A DNA stretch of 23,407 nt from Ramicandelaber brevisporus (Eukaryota > Kickxellomycota > Ramicandelaberales > Ramicandelaberaceae), in contig MU603058.1 in assembly GCA_025201865.1 (NCBI GenBank), forward strand, positions 1 to 23,407, in the 5' to 3' direction. Numbering within the stretch: position 1 is the stretch's first letter; each line of letters begins with the position of its first letter. The notes below the pieces were generated by a model, which had not been told where the DNA came from, did not search any database, and worked only from the letters and a program-made list of their open reading frames with translations. The position numbers were made by a program, and so were the translations under genes. Below, one piece after another: positions 1 to 7,226 of this stretch.

Positions 1-447
1 GCTGACGAAGTCGTCATTGTTCCACGCGGTGTTGCTGTTGAGAAGATTGACGACCATCCACTGGTGAAGCGCGTCAAAGAAGTCACCGATGGCAAAGGTG
101 TTGATGCTGTGTTTGATGGCGTCGGCAAGGATGCCTTTGAGGCGTCGCTCGCCTCTCTTGGTGTTGGTGCAGCGCTTATCCAGTATGGCGTTGTTTCTGG
201 TCCAAGCCCGCTGCTGGACACGATGCGCCTGTCGGCCAAGATCAACAGTGTCCAGTTCCACACCGTTGCGCACGATATGACCCGTCCTGGTGGATACGAG
301 GAGCTGACTGGCGCACTGTATAAGCATCTGCAGAGCGGGCTGCTGAAGGTGCCAATCTATCCCAGCTACAAGCTGGAAGAGATTGCCGAGGCACACGCCG
401 CTGTTGAGTCTGGCACTGCCCACGGCAAAGTTATCATCACAATCTAA
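1..447 (+). CDS. Quinone oxidoreductase (zeta-crystallin-like), 3' part
   Basis: The frame is open from base 1 to the TAA at 445-447, so only the last 148 codons are present and the start lies outside the window. The protein matches the C-terminal half of NADPH:quinone oxidoreductases of the medium-chain dehydrogenase superfamily (yeast Zta1, zeta-crystallin). Visible signatures are the GKGVDAVFDGVGKDAFEASL stretch, which follows the cofactor-binding fold, then a YGVVSGPSP loop, and the terminal HAAVESGTAHGKVIITI. These cytosolic enzymes reduce quinones with NADPH, usually by one electron, and need no zinc. No zinc-binding cysteine cluster is seen in the visible part. The family is clear; the exact substrate is not. 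Confidence 0.88.
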   Translation, partial: ADEVVIVPRGVAVEKIDDHPLVKRVKEVTDGKGVDAVFDGVGKDAFEASLASLGVGAALIQYGVVSGPSPLLDTMRLSAKINSVQFHTVAHDMTRPGGYEELTGALYKHLQSGLLKVPIYPSYKLEEIAEAHAAVESGTAHGKVIITI

Positions 448-1009
448 GTTTAACATTTTTTTCTTAATTGAAATGATTTCATTATATCCATCACTTTAAG
501 AATGGAGATTATAGCAGAAACAATGGCAGTGAATGTGGCAACAAGGGTAGCAATGTGATTGATTTACAGGATATTGTTGGACTTATTGAGCGAGTGAAAG
601 CAAGTGAGATTGGTTTGCATCAAGGATTCTTTAACATTGCAGATAACCTGAAGACATCCCCGCTTTGTTGACATGGCAAGCGGTAATGTTTTTGCATGCG
701 ATAACGAGGTGCATTGTCAAGTTGTCTACAGCCTTCGTACAAATCCAGTTTGCTTTGGTGAGCTTCTGCATCTTGCCGCCGAATACGATGACCAAATATA
801 TCGCATCGACATGGAATCAGAACATGTCGATGACTTTCTGGAAGCAAGCAACAGCCTCCCATTGCACGCTATAGATAGAACCTTTTTCAATCTATCCACA
901 ATTGCAAATAGGAAAAAAATCAATTAAATACTGTGGCGCTAGTTCAAATAAAAAAAAATTGGCACAGTGGCTCATGCCTATCTTATTAAACTGTATCAAA
1001 TCAAATCAA
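448..1009. other. Gap between convergent genes
   Basis: This 562-base stretch separates the 3' ends of the quinone oxidoreductase and NIP7 genes. It must hold both 3' untranslated regions. The outer parts are AT-rich. The middle contains an apparent coding remnant described separately. Confidence 0.6.
477..927 (+). pseudogene. Possible frameshifted gene remnant
   Basis: Frame 3 is open from 477 to a TGA at 669-671 and reads like ordinary protein (for example DLQDIVGLIERVKASEIGL). Frame 1 then stays open from 652 to a TAA at 925-927 and also looks protein-like (VVYSLRTNPVCFGELLHLAA, then DDQIYRIDMESEHVDDFLEA). A single frameshift at about 652-668 would join them into one reading frame of roughly 150 codons with no clear start. 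I recognise no family. It could be a decayed gene, a fragment from a duplication, a real small gene starting at 673 (84 codons), or chance. Confidence 0.28.
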
Positions 1010-1552
1010 TTAAAACAAGGTTTCTTCATCACGCAAATATTCACCGACATCAGCCTGATGGAACACAATGGTTGCTGTTGGTTGTAATTTCCGGATTTCA
1101 ACAGTTGATCTTGCGGTAACTCCAAATCCGAGTGGCACATCTGCCATGTTGTACACAACCACTCCCTGATGCTCTGGAGTGTCCTCTGTGATCCTTCCCA
1201 AATGCGCTCTCACAACATGGTTTCCGTACAAGAATGGCATTTCACCATTGGGCTTAATCCAAACTTTGTAAGTGGCGTACTGGGCCAAAACTTCGAGAGC
1301 AGTAATGTGCAGCCGGAACTTGCCAGTCTTTGTGAATTTGCCAAAGCAGATGCCGACGGACAACAAACGGTCGCGAGCAACCGAGATGGCCTGGCGTAGG
1401 ACTCGTTCGCTAATGTAGTAGACTCGGTCGCGGTGCAATCTGAAGCAGTAGGGCTCGTCTGGTCGATTGATGAGGTGCTGGATGTTCTTGCCAATGTAGT
1501 TGGCGAGCTTGCCGAAGAATGTCTTCGTCTCTTCCTCTGTCAGTGGACGCAT
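1010..1552 (-). CDS. NIP7: 60S ribosome biogenesis protein NIP7
   Basis: NIP7 is a conserved nucleolar protein that acts in pre-rRNA processing and maturation of the large ribosomal subunit. The 180-residue length is exactly that of the family. The N-terminus [16 protein letters not shown], the [14 protein letters not shown] and [18 protein letters not shown] blocks, and the C-terminal PUA RNA-binding domain (about residues 95-170, with [17 protein letters not shown] and [16 protein letters not shown]) are nearly invariant. The gene is intron-free. It is divergent from ribosomal protein L27a across 394 bases, so a shared promoter is plausible. A CAACAG-type tract sits about 20 bases before its start codon in the mRNA sense. 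Confidence 0.97.
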   Translation of the reverse strand: MRPLTEEETKTFFGKLANYIGKNIQHLINRPDEPYCFRLHRDRVYYISERVLRQAISVARDRLLSVGICFGKFTKTGKFRLHITALEVLAQYATYKVWIKPNGEMPFLYGNHVVRAHLGRITEDTPEHQGVVVYNMADVPLGFGVTARSTVEIRKLQPTATIVFHQADVGEYLRDEETLF

Positions 1553-1572
1553 CTCGTTGCTGAACTGTGCGA

Positions 1573-1609
1573 TTGCTGTTGCTGTTGCTGTTGCTGTTGC
1601 GGTTGTTGT
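1573..1609 (-). repeat. CAA/CAG tract in NIP7 leader
   Basis: In the mRNA sense this reads as an uninterrupted mix of CAACAG hexamers ending about 20 bases before the NIP7 ATG. It lies outside the coding sequence. Confidence 0.85.
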
Positions 1610-1931
1610 TTTTTTTTACACGTTGTATTCAAGACCTGTATTTTTCTTGAATGTATTTAATTTTTTGATATTAGTTTGGCTTGATTTGGCTTGATATGAT
1701 ATGATTTGGCTTGGTTTGTTTACAAAATGGCTGTCGTTTTTTTTTGTTCAGGTGCGCATTTTTTCACAATGCGCGATGGTTGCGATAGTAAATTAAATTT
1801 AAACCACAGAAAAAAATTGCAGGCGCCGGAGAGTGTAACATAGAGCACCACACAGATCCGCACACAGATCAGCGGTTTTGCGGTGGATACCTTCTCTCAT
1901 CTTTTCCCAACAATAAAAGTAGTAGATCGAT

Positions 1932-1946
1932 CAGCAACAGCAGCAA
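1932..1946 (+). repeat. CAG/CAA leader directly before L27a ATG
   Basis: CAGCAACAGCAGCAA runs straight into the ATG at 1947. It is short, but it has the same composition and orientation as the leader tracts of neighbouring genes. Confidence 0.7.
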
Positions 1947-2390
1947 ATGCCGACTCGTTTCAGCAAGACTCGTAAGCACCGTGGTCACGTTTCGGCCGGT
2001 TACGGTCGCGTTGGCAAGCACCGCAAGCACCCCGGAGGTCGTGGTCTTGCTGGTGGCCAGCACCACCACCGCATCAACATGGACAAGTACCACCCTGGTT
2101 ACTTCGGTAAGGTTGGTATGCGCCACTTCCATCTGCTCCGCAACAAGCAGCACAAGCCAATCCTGAACTTGGACAAGCTGTGGACTCTTGTTTCGGCCGA
2201 GACTCGCGAAAAGTACGCTCAGAACAAGGAGATTGCCCCAGTCATTGACACCATCAAGGCTGGTTTCGGCAAGGTTCTTGCCAAGGGTAACCTGCCAGAG
2301 CAGCCAGTCATCGTCAAGGCTCGCTTCGTCTCCTACAAGGCCGAGCAGAAGATCAAGGCTGCCGGTGGTGCTGTTGTCCTGTCTGCTTAA
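1947..2390 (+). CDS. RPL28: 60S ribosomal protein L27a (uL15; yeast L28)
   Basis: This 147-residue protein is a component of the large cytosolic ribosomal subunit. It has the family hallmarks [27 protein letters not shown] and [17 protein letters not shown], followed by LDKLWTLV and the C-terminal [20 protein letters not shown]. The ATG at 1947 gives the conserved MPTRF start. Gln38 and His39 in GGQHHH are both present. In yeast, changes at Gln38 give cycloheximide resistance; in human L27a, His39 is hydroxylated. Synonymous codon choice looks more biased to C-ending codons than in the polymerase gamma gene of this window, as expected for high expression. The gene has no intron and is divergent from NIP7. 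Confidence 0.98.
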   Translation: MPTRFSKTRKHRGHVSAGYGRVGKHRKHPGGRGLAGGQHHHRINMDKYHPGYFGKVGMRHFHLLRNKQHKPILNLDKLWTLVSAETREKYAQNKEIAPVIDTIKAGFGKVLAKGNLPEQPVIVKARFVSYKAEQKIKAAGGAVVLSA

Positions 2391-2519
2391 AACATACTAT
2401 TGTCGAATATTTCACTTCAACAATCAGGAAAAAAAACAAAACATGAAAACCAACATTACTACTACTAGATATACTAACATTGCCGGGCCATGCACGAATT
2501 GCGCTAAAGGAACACGATA

Positions 2520-2537
2520 GAACATGCATGCATGTTC
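2520..2537. repeat. Perfect 18-bp palindrome
   Basis: GAACATGCATGCATGTTC is its own reverse complement with no spacer. It lies about 130 bases after the L27a stop codon. It could bind a dimeric protein or fold as a short hairpin. Confidence 0.9.
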
Positions 2538-2882
2538 GTATTAGCGTTTAAAGTAAGAGAGGGGGAATGTGCTAAGATTGAATACTTCGGCGCTGACTAT
2601 TGCCGGCCCATTGTGCTTTTCAGCAAATGATTCACGCGCTGTCACGCTGTCTACAGGACTTGCTTCTGCACGTGTCCACATACCAGAAACTGCGACATCA
2701 GCCGAAGTCGAGAGTCTCTTTCTCTGTGTGTGTGCGGCAGATGAAGGAATTTTGAGCGCAGGTCCACATGATCCCGATATTGACGTCGGTCTCGTCAGTC
2801 TGAAAATTTAAGTGGATGCCACCCGTGTTCGCACACATGATGCTGTCTGCTGCCTGCTGTTCGGGCCGGCCGGGTTCTCGTC

Positions 2883-2965
2883 AATGAACGAATGGATGAA
2901 TGAATGAATGGGACTCTATCGCTTGCTCGCTCGCTTGCCCGCCCGCCTGCCTGCCTGCCTGCCTA
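2883..2965. repeat. Degenerate tetranucleotide repeats
   Basis: A GAAT/GGAT-type run (GAATGAATGAATGG) is followed by a TTGC/TCGC run grading into CCTG units. Comparable patches lie upstream of other genes here. Confidence 0.75.
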
Positions 2966-3323
2966 CTTGCCCGATTGTGCATCCATTCCGGATCGCTCGT
3001 TTGTGCGGCCTCTGCTGATGGTGGACTGGACTGGAGTAAAGAGAGCCACAGTGTCCACTTTCTCACTATCTGTATCATCGCATTTACAAAACAGTCTACT
3101 GTTTTCATTGCTCTCATTGATTGGCTGTAATTATTTTTTAATCGATAACCAGTGGAGTATAAAGTGGTCCTTGAAGTACGTTCTTGTGTTCCGACCTTGT
3201 GTGCAATGCCAGCGTGATCATCCAAAGCACCAGCCACACAGAAATTGTCCACCGCGAGTCGAACTGCACTGTATTGCACCACTCCACCTCCACCACCACA
3301 GCCACCGCAAACTTTGTTTATCA

Positions 3324-3330
3324 TATAAAA
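3324..3330 (+). promoter_or_regulatory. TATA-like box upstream of 3533 gene
   Basis: TATAAAA sits 203 bases before the ATG at 3533. A second TATAAAG occurs at 3158-3164. If functional, the leader would contain the AC-rich and 9-bp repeats. Confidence 0.35.
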
Positions 3331-3360
3331 CACCTCCCACGGCTTTTTTTGCTACTTGAG

Positions 3361-3412
3361 ACACACTCGCACACTAACACACACACACACACACACGCAC
3401 GCACGCACGCAG
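3361..3412. repeat. AC / GCAC microsatellite
   Basis: Alternating ACACAC grades into a GCAC tetranucleotide run, probably inside the 5' leader of the 3533 gene. Confidence 0.85.
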
Positions 3413-3464
3413 CGCTTACACAATCACACTTCGCCACCACCATCACCACAATATCACAGCCCTT

Positions 3465-3518
3465 CATTCGTTTCATTCGTTTCATCCATTTCATCCGTTT
3501 CATTCGTTTCATTCACCT
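3465..3518. repeat. Six tandem 9-bp units
   Basis: The unit is CATTCGTTT with variants CATCCATTT, CATCCGTTT and CATTCACCT. The six units are contiguous and end 14 bases before the ATG at 3533. Confidence 0.85.
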
Positions 3519-3532
3519 CATTGCGATTAATA

Positions 3533-3892
3533 ATGACCACCATGCGCTACATTGTCTCCGCAGCAGCTCGCAGCATTACCCGCAACAGCTTCAGCGGCTC
3601 TGTTTCACGGGCATCCTCGCTTCGTTTCGCCCACTATCAAACCTCTGCAACCGCTGCAGCAACCACCACCACCACCACAAACAATGCCCATAGCAACACC
3701 GGCACCGGCACCGGCACCACATCAGATAGCTCCGTGCTTACTGGCGGAATGACTCAGCAAGAGCTGCGGGCATGGGAGGAAGACATGGAGCGGACCTTGG
3801 CTGAATATCGTGGCGAGTCAACTTTGCCGAGCCAGAAGCCAGCATTGAACTCGCCCGATTGCAACCGCCAAATCCCTGCATTCCGCTGGTGA
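3533..3892 (+). CDS. Small protein of unknown function, probably mitochondrial
   Basis: The 119-residue product begins MTTMRYIVSAAARSITRNSF. Residues 1-35 are rich in Arg, Ser and Ala with no acidic residue, typical of a mitochondrial targeting presequence. Residues 38-66 are a low-complexity Thr/Ala/Gly stretch with a run of six Thr and GTGTG, partly coded by an ACCGGC hexamer repeat. The conserved-looking part is the charged C-terminus (MTQQELRAWEEDMERTLAEY, about 73-92) ending PAFRW. I do not recognise the family. The ATG at 3533 fits the presequence; Met4 is an alternative start. It is followed by a perfect palindrome in its 3' region. Confidence 0.6.
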   Translation: MTTMRYIVSAAARSITRNSFSGSVSRASSLRFAHYQTSATAAATTTTTTNNAHSNTGTGTGTTSDSSVLTGGMTQQELRAWEEDMERTLAEYRGESTLPSQKPALNSPDCNRQIPAFRW

Positions 3893-3947
3893 AAGCATCG
3901 CCGTCGCCCATCTTCCACATCGGCTCCGTTTGTGTGTACATTACAGC

Positions 3948-3963
3948 CTGTGGCGCGCCACAG
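3948..3963. repeat. Perfect 16-bp GC-rich palindrome
   Basis: CTGTGGCGCGCCACAG is self-complementary throughout. It lies about 56 bases after the stop codon of the 3533 gene. Confidence 0.9.
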
Positions 3964-4059
3964 TAAACAACGACAGCATCCTTCCATCCCGCTCATCGGG
4001 CCAAGATTATAAACAGTAAAAAAAAGCCGCTCATGAACCTCCACTACTTTGCATTGCAG

Positions 4060-4068
4060 TATATATAC
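4060..4068 (+). promoter_or_regulatory. TATA box candidate for aldehyde dehydrogenase
   Basis: TATATATAC lies about 155 bases before the ATG at 4221 and is followed by a pyrimidine-rich stretch that could contain the transcription start. Confidence 0.45.
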
Positions 4069-4220
4069 AATAGCTACTACTTCCCCACCCCCTTCCTCAC
4101 TTCCGTTTCGTACTCATTCTTTCAATCATTTTTTCATTACTATACTTTTTGAACTCATTTCATTTCCTTTCACCTTCGCCTTTCCGATTCAAATATTACT
4201 ACTTTTGTACAACAAACAAG

Positions 4221-5801
4221 ATGACTGCCAAGCACCTGGTCCGGTTCACTACCCCGTTAATCAACGGCCGCTTCTTGCCAGCTCCATCTACCCCCTCACG
4301 TCTTCGTGCGCTCATCAACCCATGCACCGCCAAGGACATTGTCGCTGTCACCGAGGGCTCTGCGGCCGACGTTGATCTCGCCGTTCGCGCAGCATACGAT
4401 GCGGTGTGGAGTGGTGAATGGCGCACCAAGTTCACGGGAGGCGATCGCCGCGATGCCATGTTTGATCTCGCCAAGGCCATGGAATCCAACAAGGACGAAC
4501 TTGCGTTTCTCGAGACGAGCTGCTCTGGTAAGCCCATCTCTGCCTCGTTGGATGACGTGAGTGACTCGATTGAGTATCTCAAGTATTTTGCCGGATTTGC
4601 AGACAAGATGGACGGCCGTGTCATCTCGGGCAATGGCAGTCTGTCAGCAGATTCGTCAAAGTTTGTGGGATGGACTCATCGTGAACCGCTGGGTGTCATT
4701 GCAGCCGTTGTGTCCTTCAATTATCCGCTATCGTTGGCAATGTGGAAGCTGGCCCCGGCTCTTGCTTGTGGAAACGCAATTGTAATCAAGCCGGCACCGC
4801 AAACTCCACTCTCCGTGCTGCTTTTGGGCCATTTGGTTGCCACGCAGACTCGAATCCCACCGGGTGTGGTCAACGTTGTTCCAGGTGGTGCGGAGGCTGG
4901 CGCCGCACTTTCAAATCACCGTCTTGTGGACAAGATTAGCTTCACGGGTTCACTGCCCACTGGCCGTCGCATCATGGGTGCCGCAGCCAACCCTGACGGC
5001 GGTATTGACGGTGGTCTCAAATCGGTCACTTTGGAGTTGGGTGGCAAGAGCCCAGTGATTGTGATGGACGATGTTGACTTGGATGCTGCCGTTCCCGAAG
5101 TTGCGCAGGCCATCATGTCAAACACCGGCCAGAATTGCTGCGCCGGATCCAAGCTGTATCTCCATGAGAAGATTCATGATCAGTTTTTGGTACGTCTTTG
5201 TGAGTACATTGCCAAGACCACTGCCATTGGTGACACTTTTAGCAGTGAAACGACGTTTGGGCCGCTGGTGGATAAGACTCAGTTTGAGCGTGTGCTGTCA
5301 ATGCTTCCAGGCGACCAGCGTATTTCTGAGAGCGGTGTTGAATGGCCGCCCAAGTCCACACCAGCTTCTGTCGTGAGCTTAAGCGAGTCTGATGGGCCTC
5401 GTTTGCTGATGGGCGGCGGCCGTCTTGCTGGCAACTCTGGATACTTTGTGGTCCCAACCATTTACTACAATGTTCCTCAGTCCCACGATTTGGCCGTTCA
5501 TGAAGTCTTTGGTCCAGTTTTGTCTGTCATGCGTCCATTCACTGACGTAGACGCAGTGATTGAACAGGAGAATCACAACAACCCGTGCGGTCTCGCATCG
5601 GGCATATTCTCACAATCCAACGCAACTCTACACAAGTTTGCTCGCAAGATTCGATCTGGATATGTCTGGTTGAACAGCTACAATTACATGCCAGCTTCGC
5701 TGCCGTTTGGCGGAGTCAAGCAGAGTGGATTTGGCAAAGACTGTGGTGTAGAGTCACTCAATGAGTTCACAACTATCAAATCTGTCTACATGGCTACTTG
5801 A
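4221..5801 (+). CDS. Aldehyde dehydrogenase (NAD(P)-dependent, ALDH superfamily)
   Basis: The 526-residue product oxidises an aldehyde to an acid with NAD(P). The catalytic set is intact: the Asn of SFNYP (about 167), Glu272 in LELGGKSP, the nucleophile in GQNCCAGS (Cys306, by alignment with GQCCCAG), and Glu428 in HEVFGPV. FTGS (241-244) and LPFGGVKQSGFG (494-505) are also standard. The start at 4221 follows a typical leader; an in-frame upstream Met at 4149 lies in pyrimidine-rich leader sequence and is not favoured. There is no evident mitochondrial presequence. An unusual insert of about 20-25 residues (about 368-392, WPPKSTPASVV and Ser-rich) sits before the LLMGGGRL segment. The subfamily is uncertain; betaine-aldehyde or aminoaldehyde dehydrogenases (ALDH9-like) are possible. 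Confidence 0.93.
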   Translation: MTAKHLVRFTTPLINGRFLPAPSTPSRLRALINPCTAKDIVAVTEGSAADVDLAVRAAYDAVWSGEWRTKFTGGDRRDAMFDLAKAMESNKDELAFLETSCSGKPISASLDDVSDSIEYLKYFAGFADKMDGRVISGNGSLSADSSKFVGWTHREPLGVIAAVVSFNYPLSLAMWKLAPALACGNAIVIKPAPQTPLSVLLLGHLVATQTRIPPGVVNVVPGGAEAGAALSNHRLVDKISFTGSLPTGRRIMGAAANPDGGIDGGLKSVTLELGGKSPVIVMDDVDLDAAVPEVAQAIMSNTGQNCCAGSKLYLHEKIHDQFLVRLCEYIAKTTAIGDTFSSETTFGPLVDKTQFERVLSMLPGDQRISESGVEWPPKSTPASVVSLSESDGPRLLMGGGRLAGNSGYFVVPTIYYNVPQSHDLAVHEVFGPVLSVMRPFTDVDAVIEQENHNNPCGLASGIFSQSNATLHKFARKIRSGYVWLNSYNYMPASLPFGGVKQSGFGKDCGVESLNEFTTIKSVYMAT

Positions 5802-6140
5802 GCTCAATCTTAAACTCGAACTCAAACTTAAACCTGCTCCTGTTTATAGATGATGTTTTAAACTGGTTTGAAACATTTTGATGTGATCCGATCGATGGAT
5901 GGGCGATTGGTCAGAGGGCAATTGACTGGAAAGGTGGACGGATGAATGGACGGTTGGATAAGTGGGTGAATAGGTGGGTGGATAAGTGGATAGATAAGTG
6001 GGTGGATGGATGGCGGGGTGTTTAGCATCACAACTACAGCTGCCGACGGCATCCTGTGTAATGTGCAAGAAAATGTACTGCACGTTGCCTTGACTGTCGG
6101 AGCGTACAGGTGAGGTTGCTCGACTCTTCTCCTGTCAAAG
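5802..6140. other. Intergenic region with GGAT-rich repeat
   Basis: These 339 bases contain the aldehyde dehydrogenase 3' end and the promoter of the next gene. A GGAT/GGGT-rich degenerate tandem repeat (about 5892-6017), with units such as GGTGGATAAGTGG, fills much of it. No gene or clear TATA box is seen. Confidence 0.6.
5892..6017. repeat. Degenerate GGATGGAT / GTGGATAAGT minisatellite
   Basis: Repeated TGGATAAGTGGG-like and GGATGGATGG units make a purine-rich plus strand upstream of the gene at 6141. Confidence 0.7.
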
Positions 6141-7226
6141 ATGACTGACTATAGTAAACAACAACATCCTTCAGCAACAGCAGCAACAACAGCAACAACA
6201 GCAACAACAACAAGTGGTAGTGGTAGTGGTATTGGCAATAGCACGTCAACTCGGCTCACGCTCAAGACATTACTGCTGTGGTTATTCTTGCCGTTAGCCT
6301 TCGCCTCACTCATCTACAGCATCTTAAGAAACACCAACTTCCAGTTCGAAATGAGTTCCGCTCCAGCAGCTACAGTTGTCGCCCGCGTTTCGGGTGCATC
6401 TCGCACGCAGTTCACTGCCCGCCAGACCTCTGCCCTTGCCGCCTTCAAGCAGCTCAGCTTTGCAAGCACTGTGCAGCCATCTACAACCGAGTCACAGCCT
6501 TCACCGCAGCGTCCTTCTGCGGTTGTGTTTGGTGCGACCGGTGAAGTTGGCCGCCAGGTAGTCCGTGCATTGCTCGAGCTCGATGTCTTTGAACGCGTCA
6601 CCACACTGGGTCGTCGTCCACTCGTCTACGATGGTCCCAATTCGGAGCGTCTTGTCCAAAAGACTGGCATCAACTTTGACACGGCCGAGTCAGATCCACA
6701 GTTTGCGAACGATATGCGTGACCATCATTTTGCGTTTAGCTGCATCGGCACCACTCGTGCAAAGGCCGGTTCCGCCGAGGCCTTTTACAAGGTTGACCAT
6801 GACTACGCCGTCAATTCCGCCAAAGCAGCCCATGTGGCCGGTGTCAAGCATTTCACGCTCGTCTCGGCTAGCATGGTGGTTCAGACCAAGATGCTGCTGT
6901 ACCCGCGCACCAAATTGGAGACGGAGGAGGACATTTCCAAGATTGGGTTCGAGAAGACTGTGATTATGAGACCAGCTCTGCTGGAGAGTGATCGCCAGGA
7001 GCAGCGTGCCGGGGAAAAGCTGGCCAAGTGGATGCTGCCAATGCTCAAGAAGGTTATGAGCCCAAAGAAGCTGTCTATTGAAACTTCCGTGCTGGGAGAT
7101 GCCATGGTCTGGAATGCAATTTATGACTCCGTTGAACCAAAGAAACCCGCAAGCGATGAGTCTCAGCCTGCGCAAGAAGCTGTTCGCATTTTTGAGAACC
7201 ATGAGATCTTTGACATTCTTGATTGA
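6141..7226 (+). CDS. TIP30/FMP52-like NAD(P)-binding protein with N-terminal anchor
   Basis: The 361-residue product is an atypical short-chain dehydrogenase of the HTATIP2 (TIP30)/FMP52 group; yeast Fmp52 is reported at mitochondria. The Rossmann motif GATGEVG is at 131-137, the group signature CIGTTRAKAGSAEAFYKVDH at 201-220, and YPRTK gives a YxxxK pair (Tyr254, Lys258). The first 70 residues add a Thr/Ala/Ser/Gly low-complexity stretch coded by a CAACAG-type repeat and a hydrophobic helix (about 42-62). Met71 (base 6351) starts a sequence that looks like a mitochondrial presequence (MSSAPAATVVARVSGASRTQ). Two initiation sites could therefore give an anchored and an imported form. AATAAA is at 7229-7234, just after the stop. 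Confidence 0.88.
   Translation: MTDYSKQQHPSATAATTATTATTTSGSGSGIGNSTSTRLTLKTLLLWLFLPLAFASLIYSILRNTNFQFEMSSAPAATVVARVSGASRTQFTARQTSALAAFKQLSFASTVQPSTTESQPSPQRPSAVVFGATGEVGRQVVRALLELDVFERVTTLGRRPLVYDGPNSERLVQKTGINFDTAESDPQFANDMRDHHFAFSCIGTTRAKAGSAEAFYKVDHDYAVNSAKAAHVAGVKHFTLVSASMVVQTKMLLYPRTKLETEEDISKIGFEKTVIMRPALLESDRQEQRAGEKLAKWMLPMLKKVMSPKKLSIETSVLGDAMVWNAIYDSVEPKKPASDESQPAQEAVRIFENHEIFDILD
6171..6214 (+). repeat. CAGCAACAA tract at 5' end of TIP30-like gene
   Basis: The tract lies in codons 11-24 if translation starts at 6141 (read as Ala/Thr), or in the leader if it starts at 6351. Confidence 0.85.

Larger units (their letters stand above)
1553..1946. promoter_or_regulatory. Bidirectional promoter, NIP7 / L27a
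   Basis: The 394 bases between two start codons must contain promoters for both genes. It includes the NIP7 CAA/CAG leader tract (about 1573-1609), a repeated GGCTTGATTT-like stretch with GATATGATATGATTTGG (about 1676-1716), T-rich runs, and a pyrimidine-rich stretch near 1891-1907 that could lie at the L27a transcription start. No clear TATA box is seen on the L27a side apart from an ATAAAAG near 1913. Shared control of a biogenesis factor and a ribosomal protein is an inference from the arrangement. Confidence 0.5.
2391..3532. other. 1.1-kb intergenic region with simple repeats
   Basis: No convincing gene is seen. An open frame at 2569-2811 (80 codons) resembles nothing I know and has no supporting context. 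The region holds the L27a 3' untranslated part, an 18-bp palindrome (2520-2537), two similar ATTGCCGG elements (about 2479 and 2599), a tetranucleotide-rich patch (about 2883-2965), TATA-like boxes (3158-3164 and 3324-3330), an AC/GCAC dinucleotide-type run and a 9-bp tandem repeat. The last four are probably part of the promoter and leader of the next gene. Confidence 0.55.
3893..4220. other. Intergenic region before aldehyde dehydrogenase
   Basis: These 328 bases hold the 3' end of the 3533 gene, with the palindrome at 3948-3963 and an A-rich run near 4016-4025, and the promoter of the aldehyde dehydrogenase gene. The second half is strongly pyrimidine-rich on the plus strand, ending in ACAACAAACAAG directly before the ATG. 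Confidence 0.6.

Noticed and set aside
3253-3265. B-box-like GTTCGACTC on the minus strand
   Set aside because: The flanking bases do not pair as a T-stem, and no cloverleaf can be drawn.
2881-3359. About 150-codon open frames on both strands
   Set aside because: They translate tetranucleotide repeats into periodic peptides (CLPACLPA and similar) and mirror each other on opposite strands, typical of low-complexity DNA.
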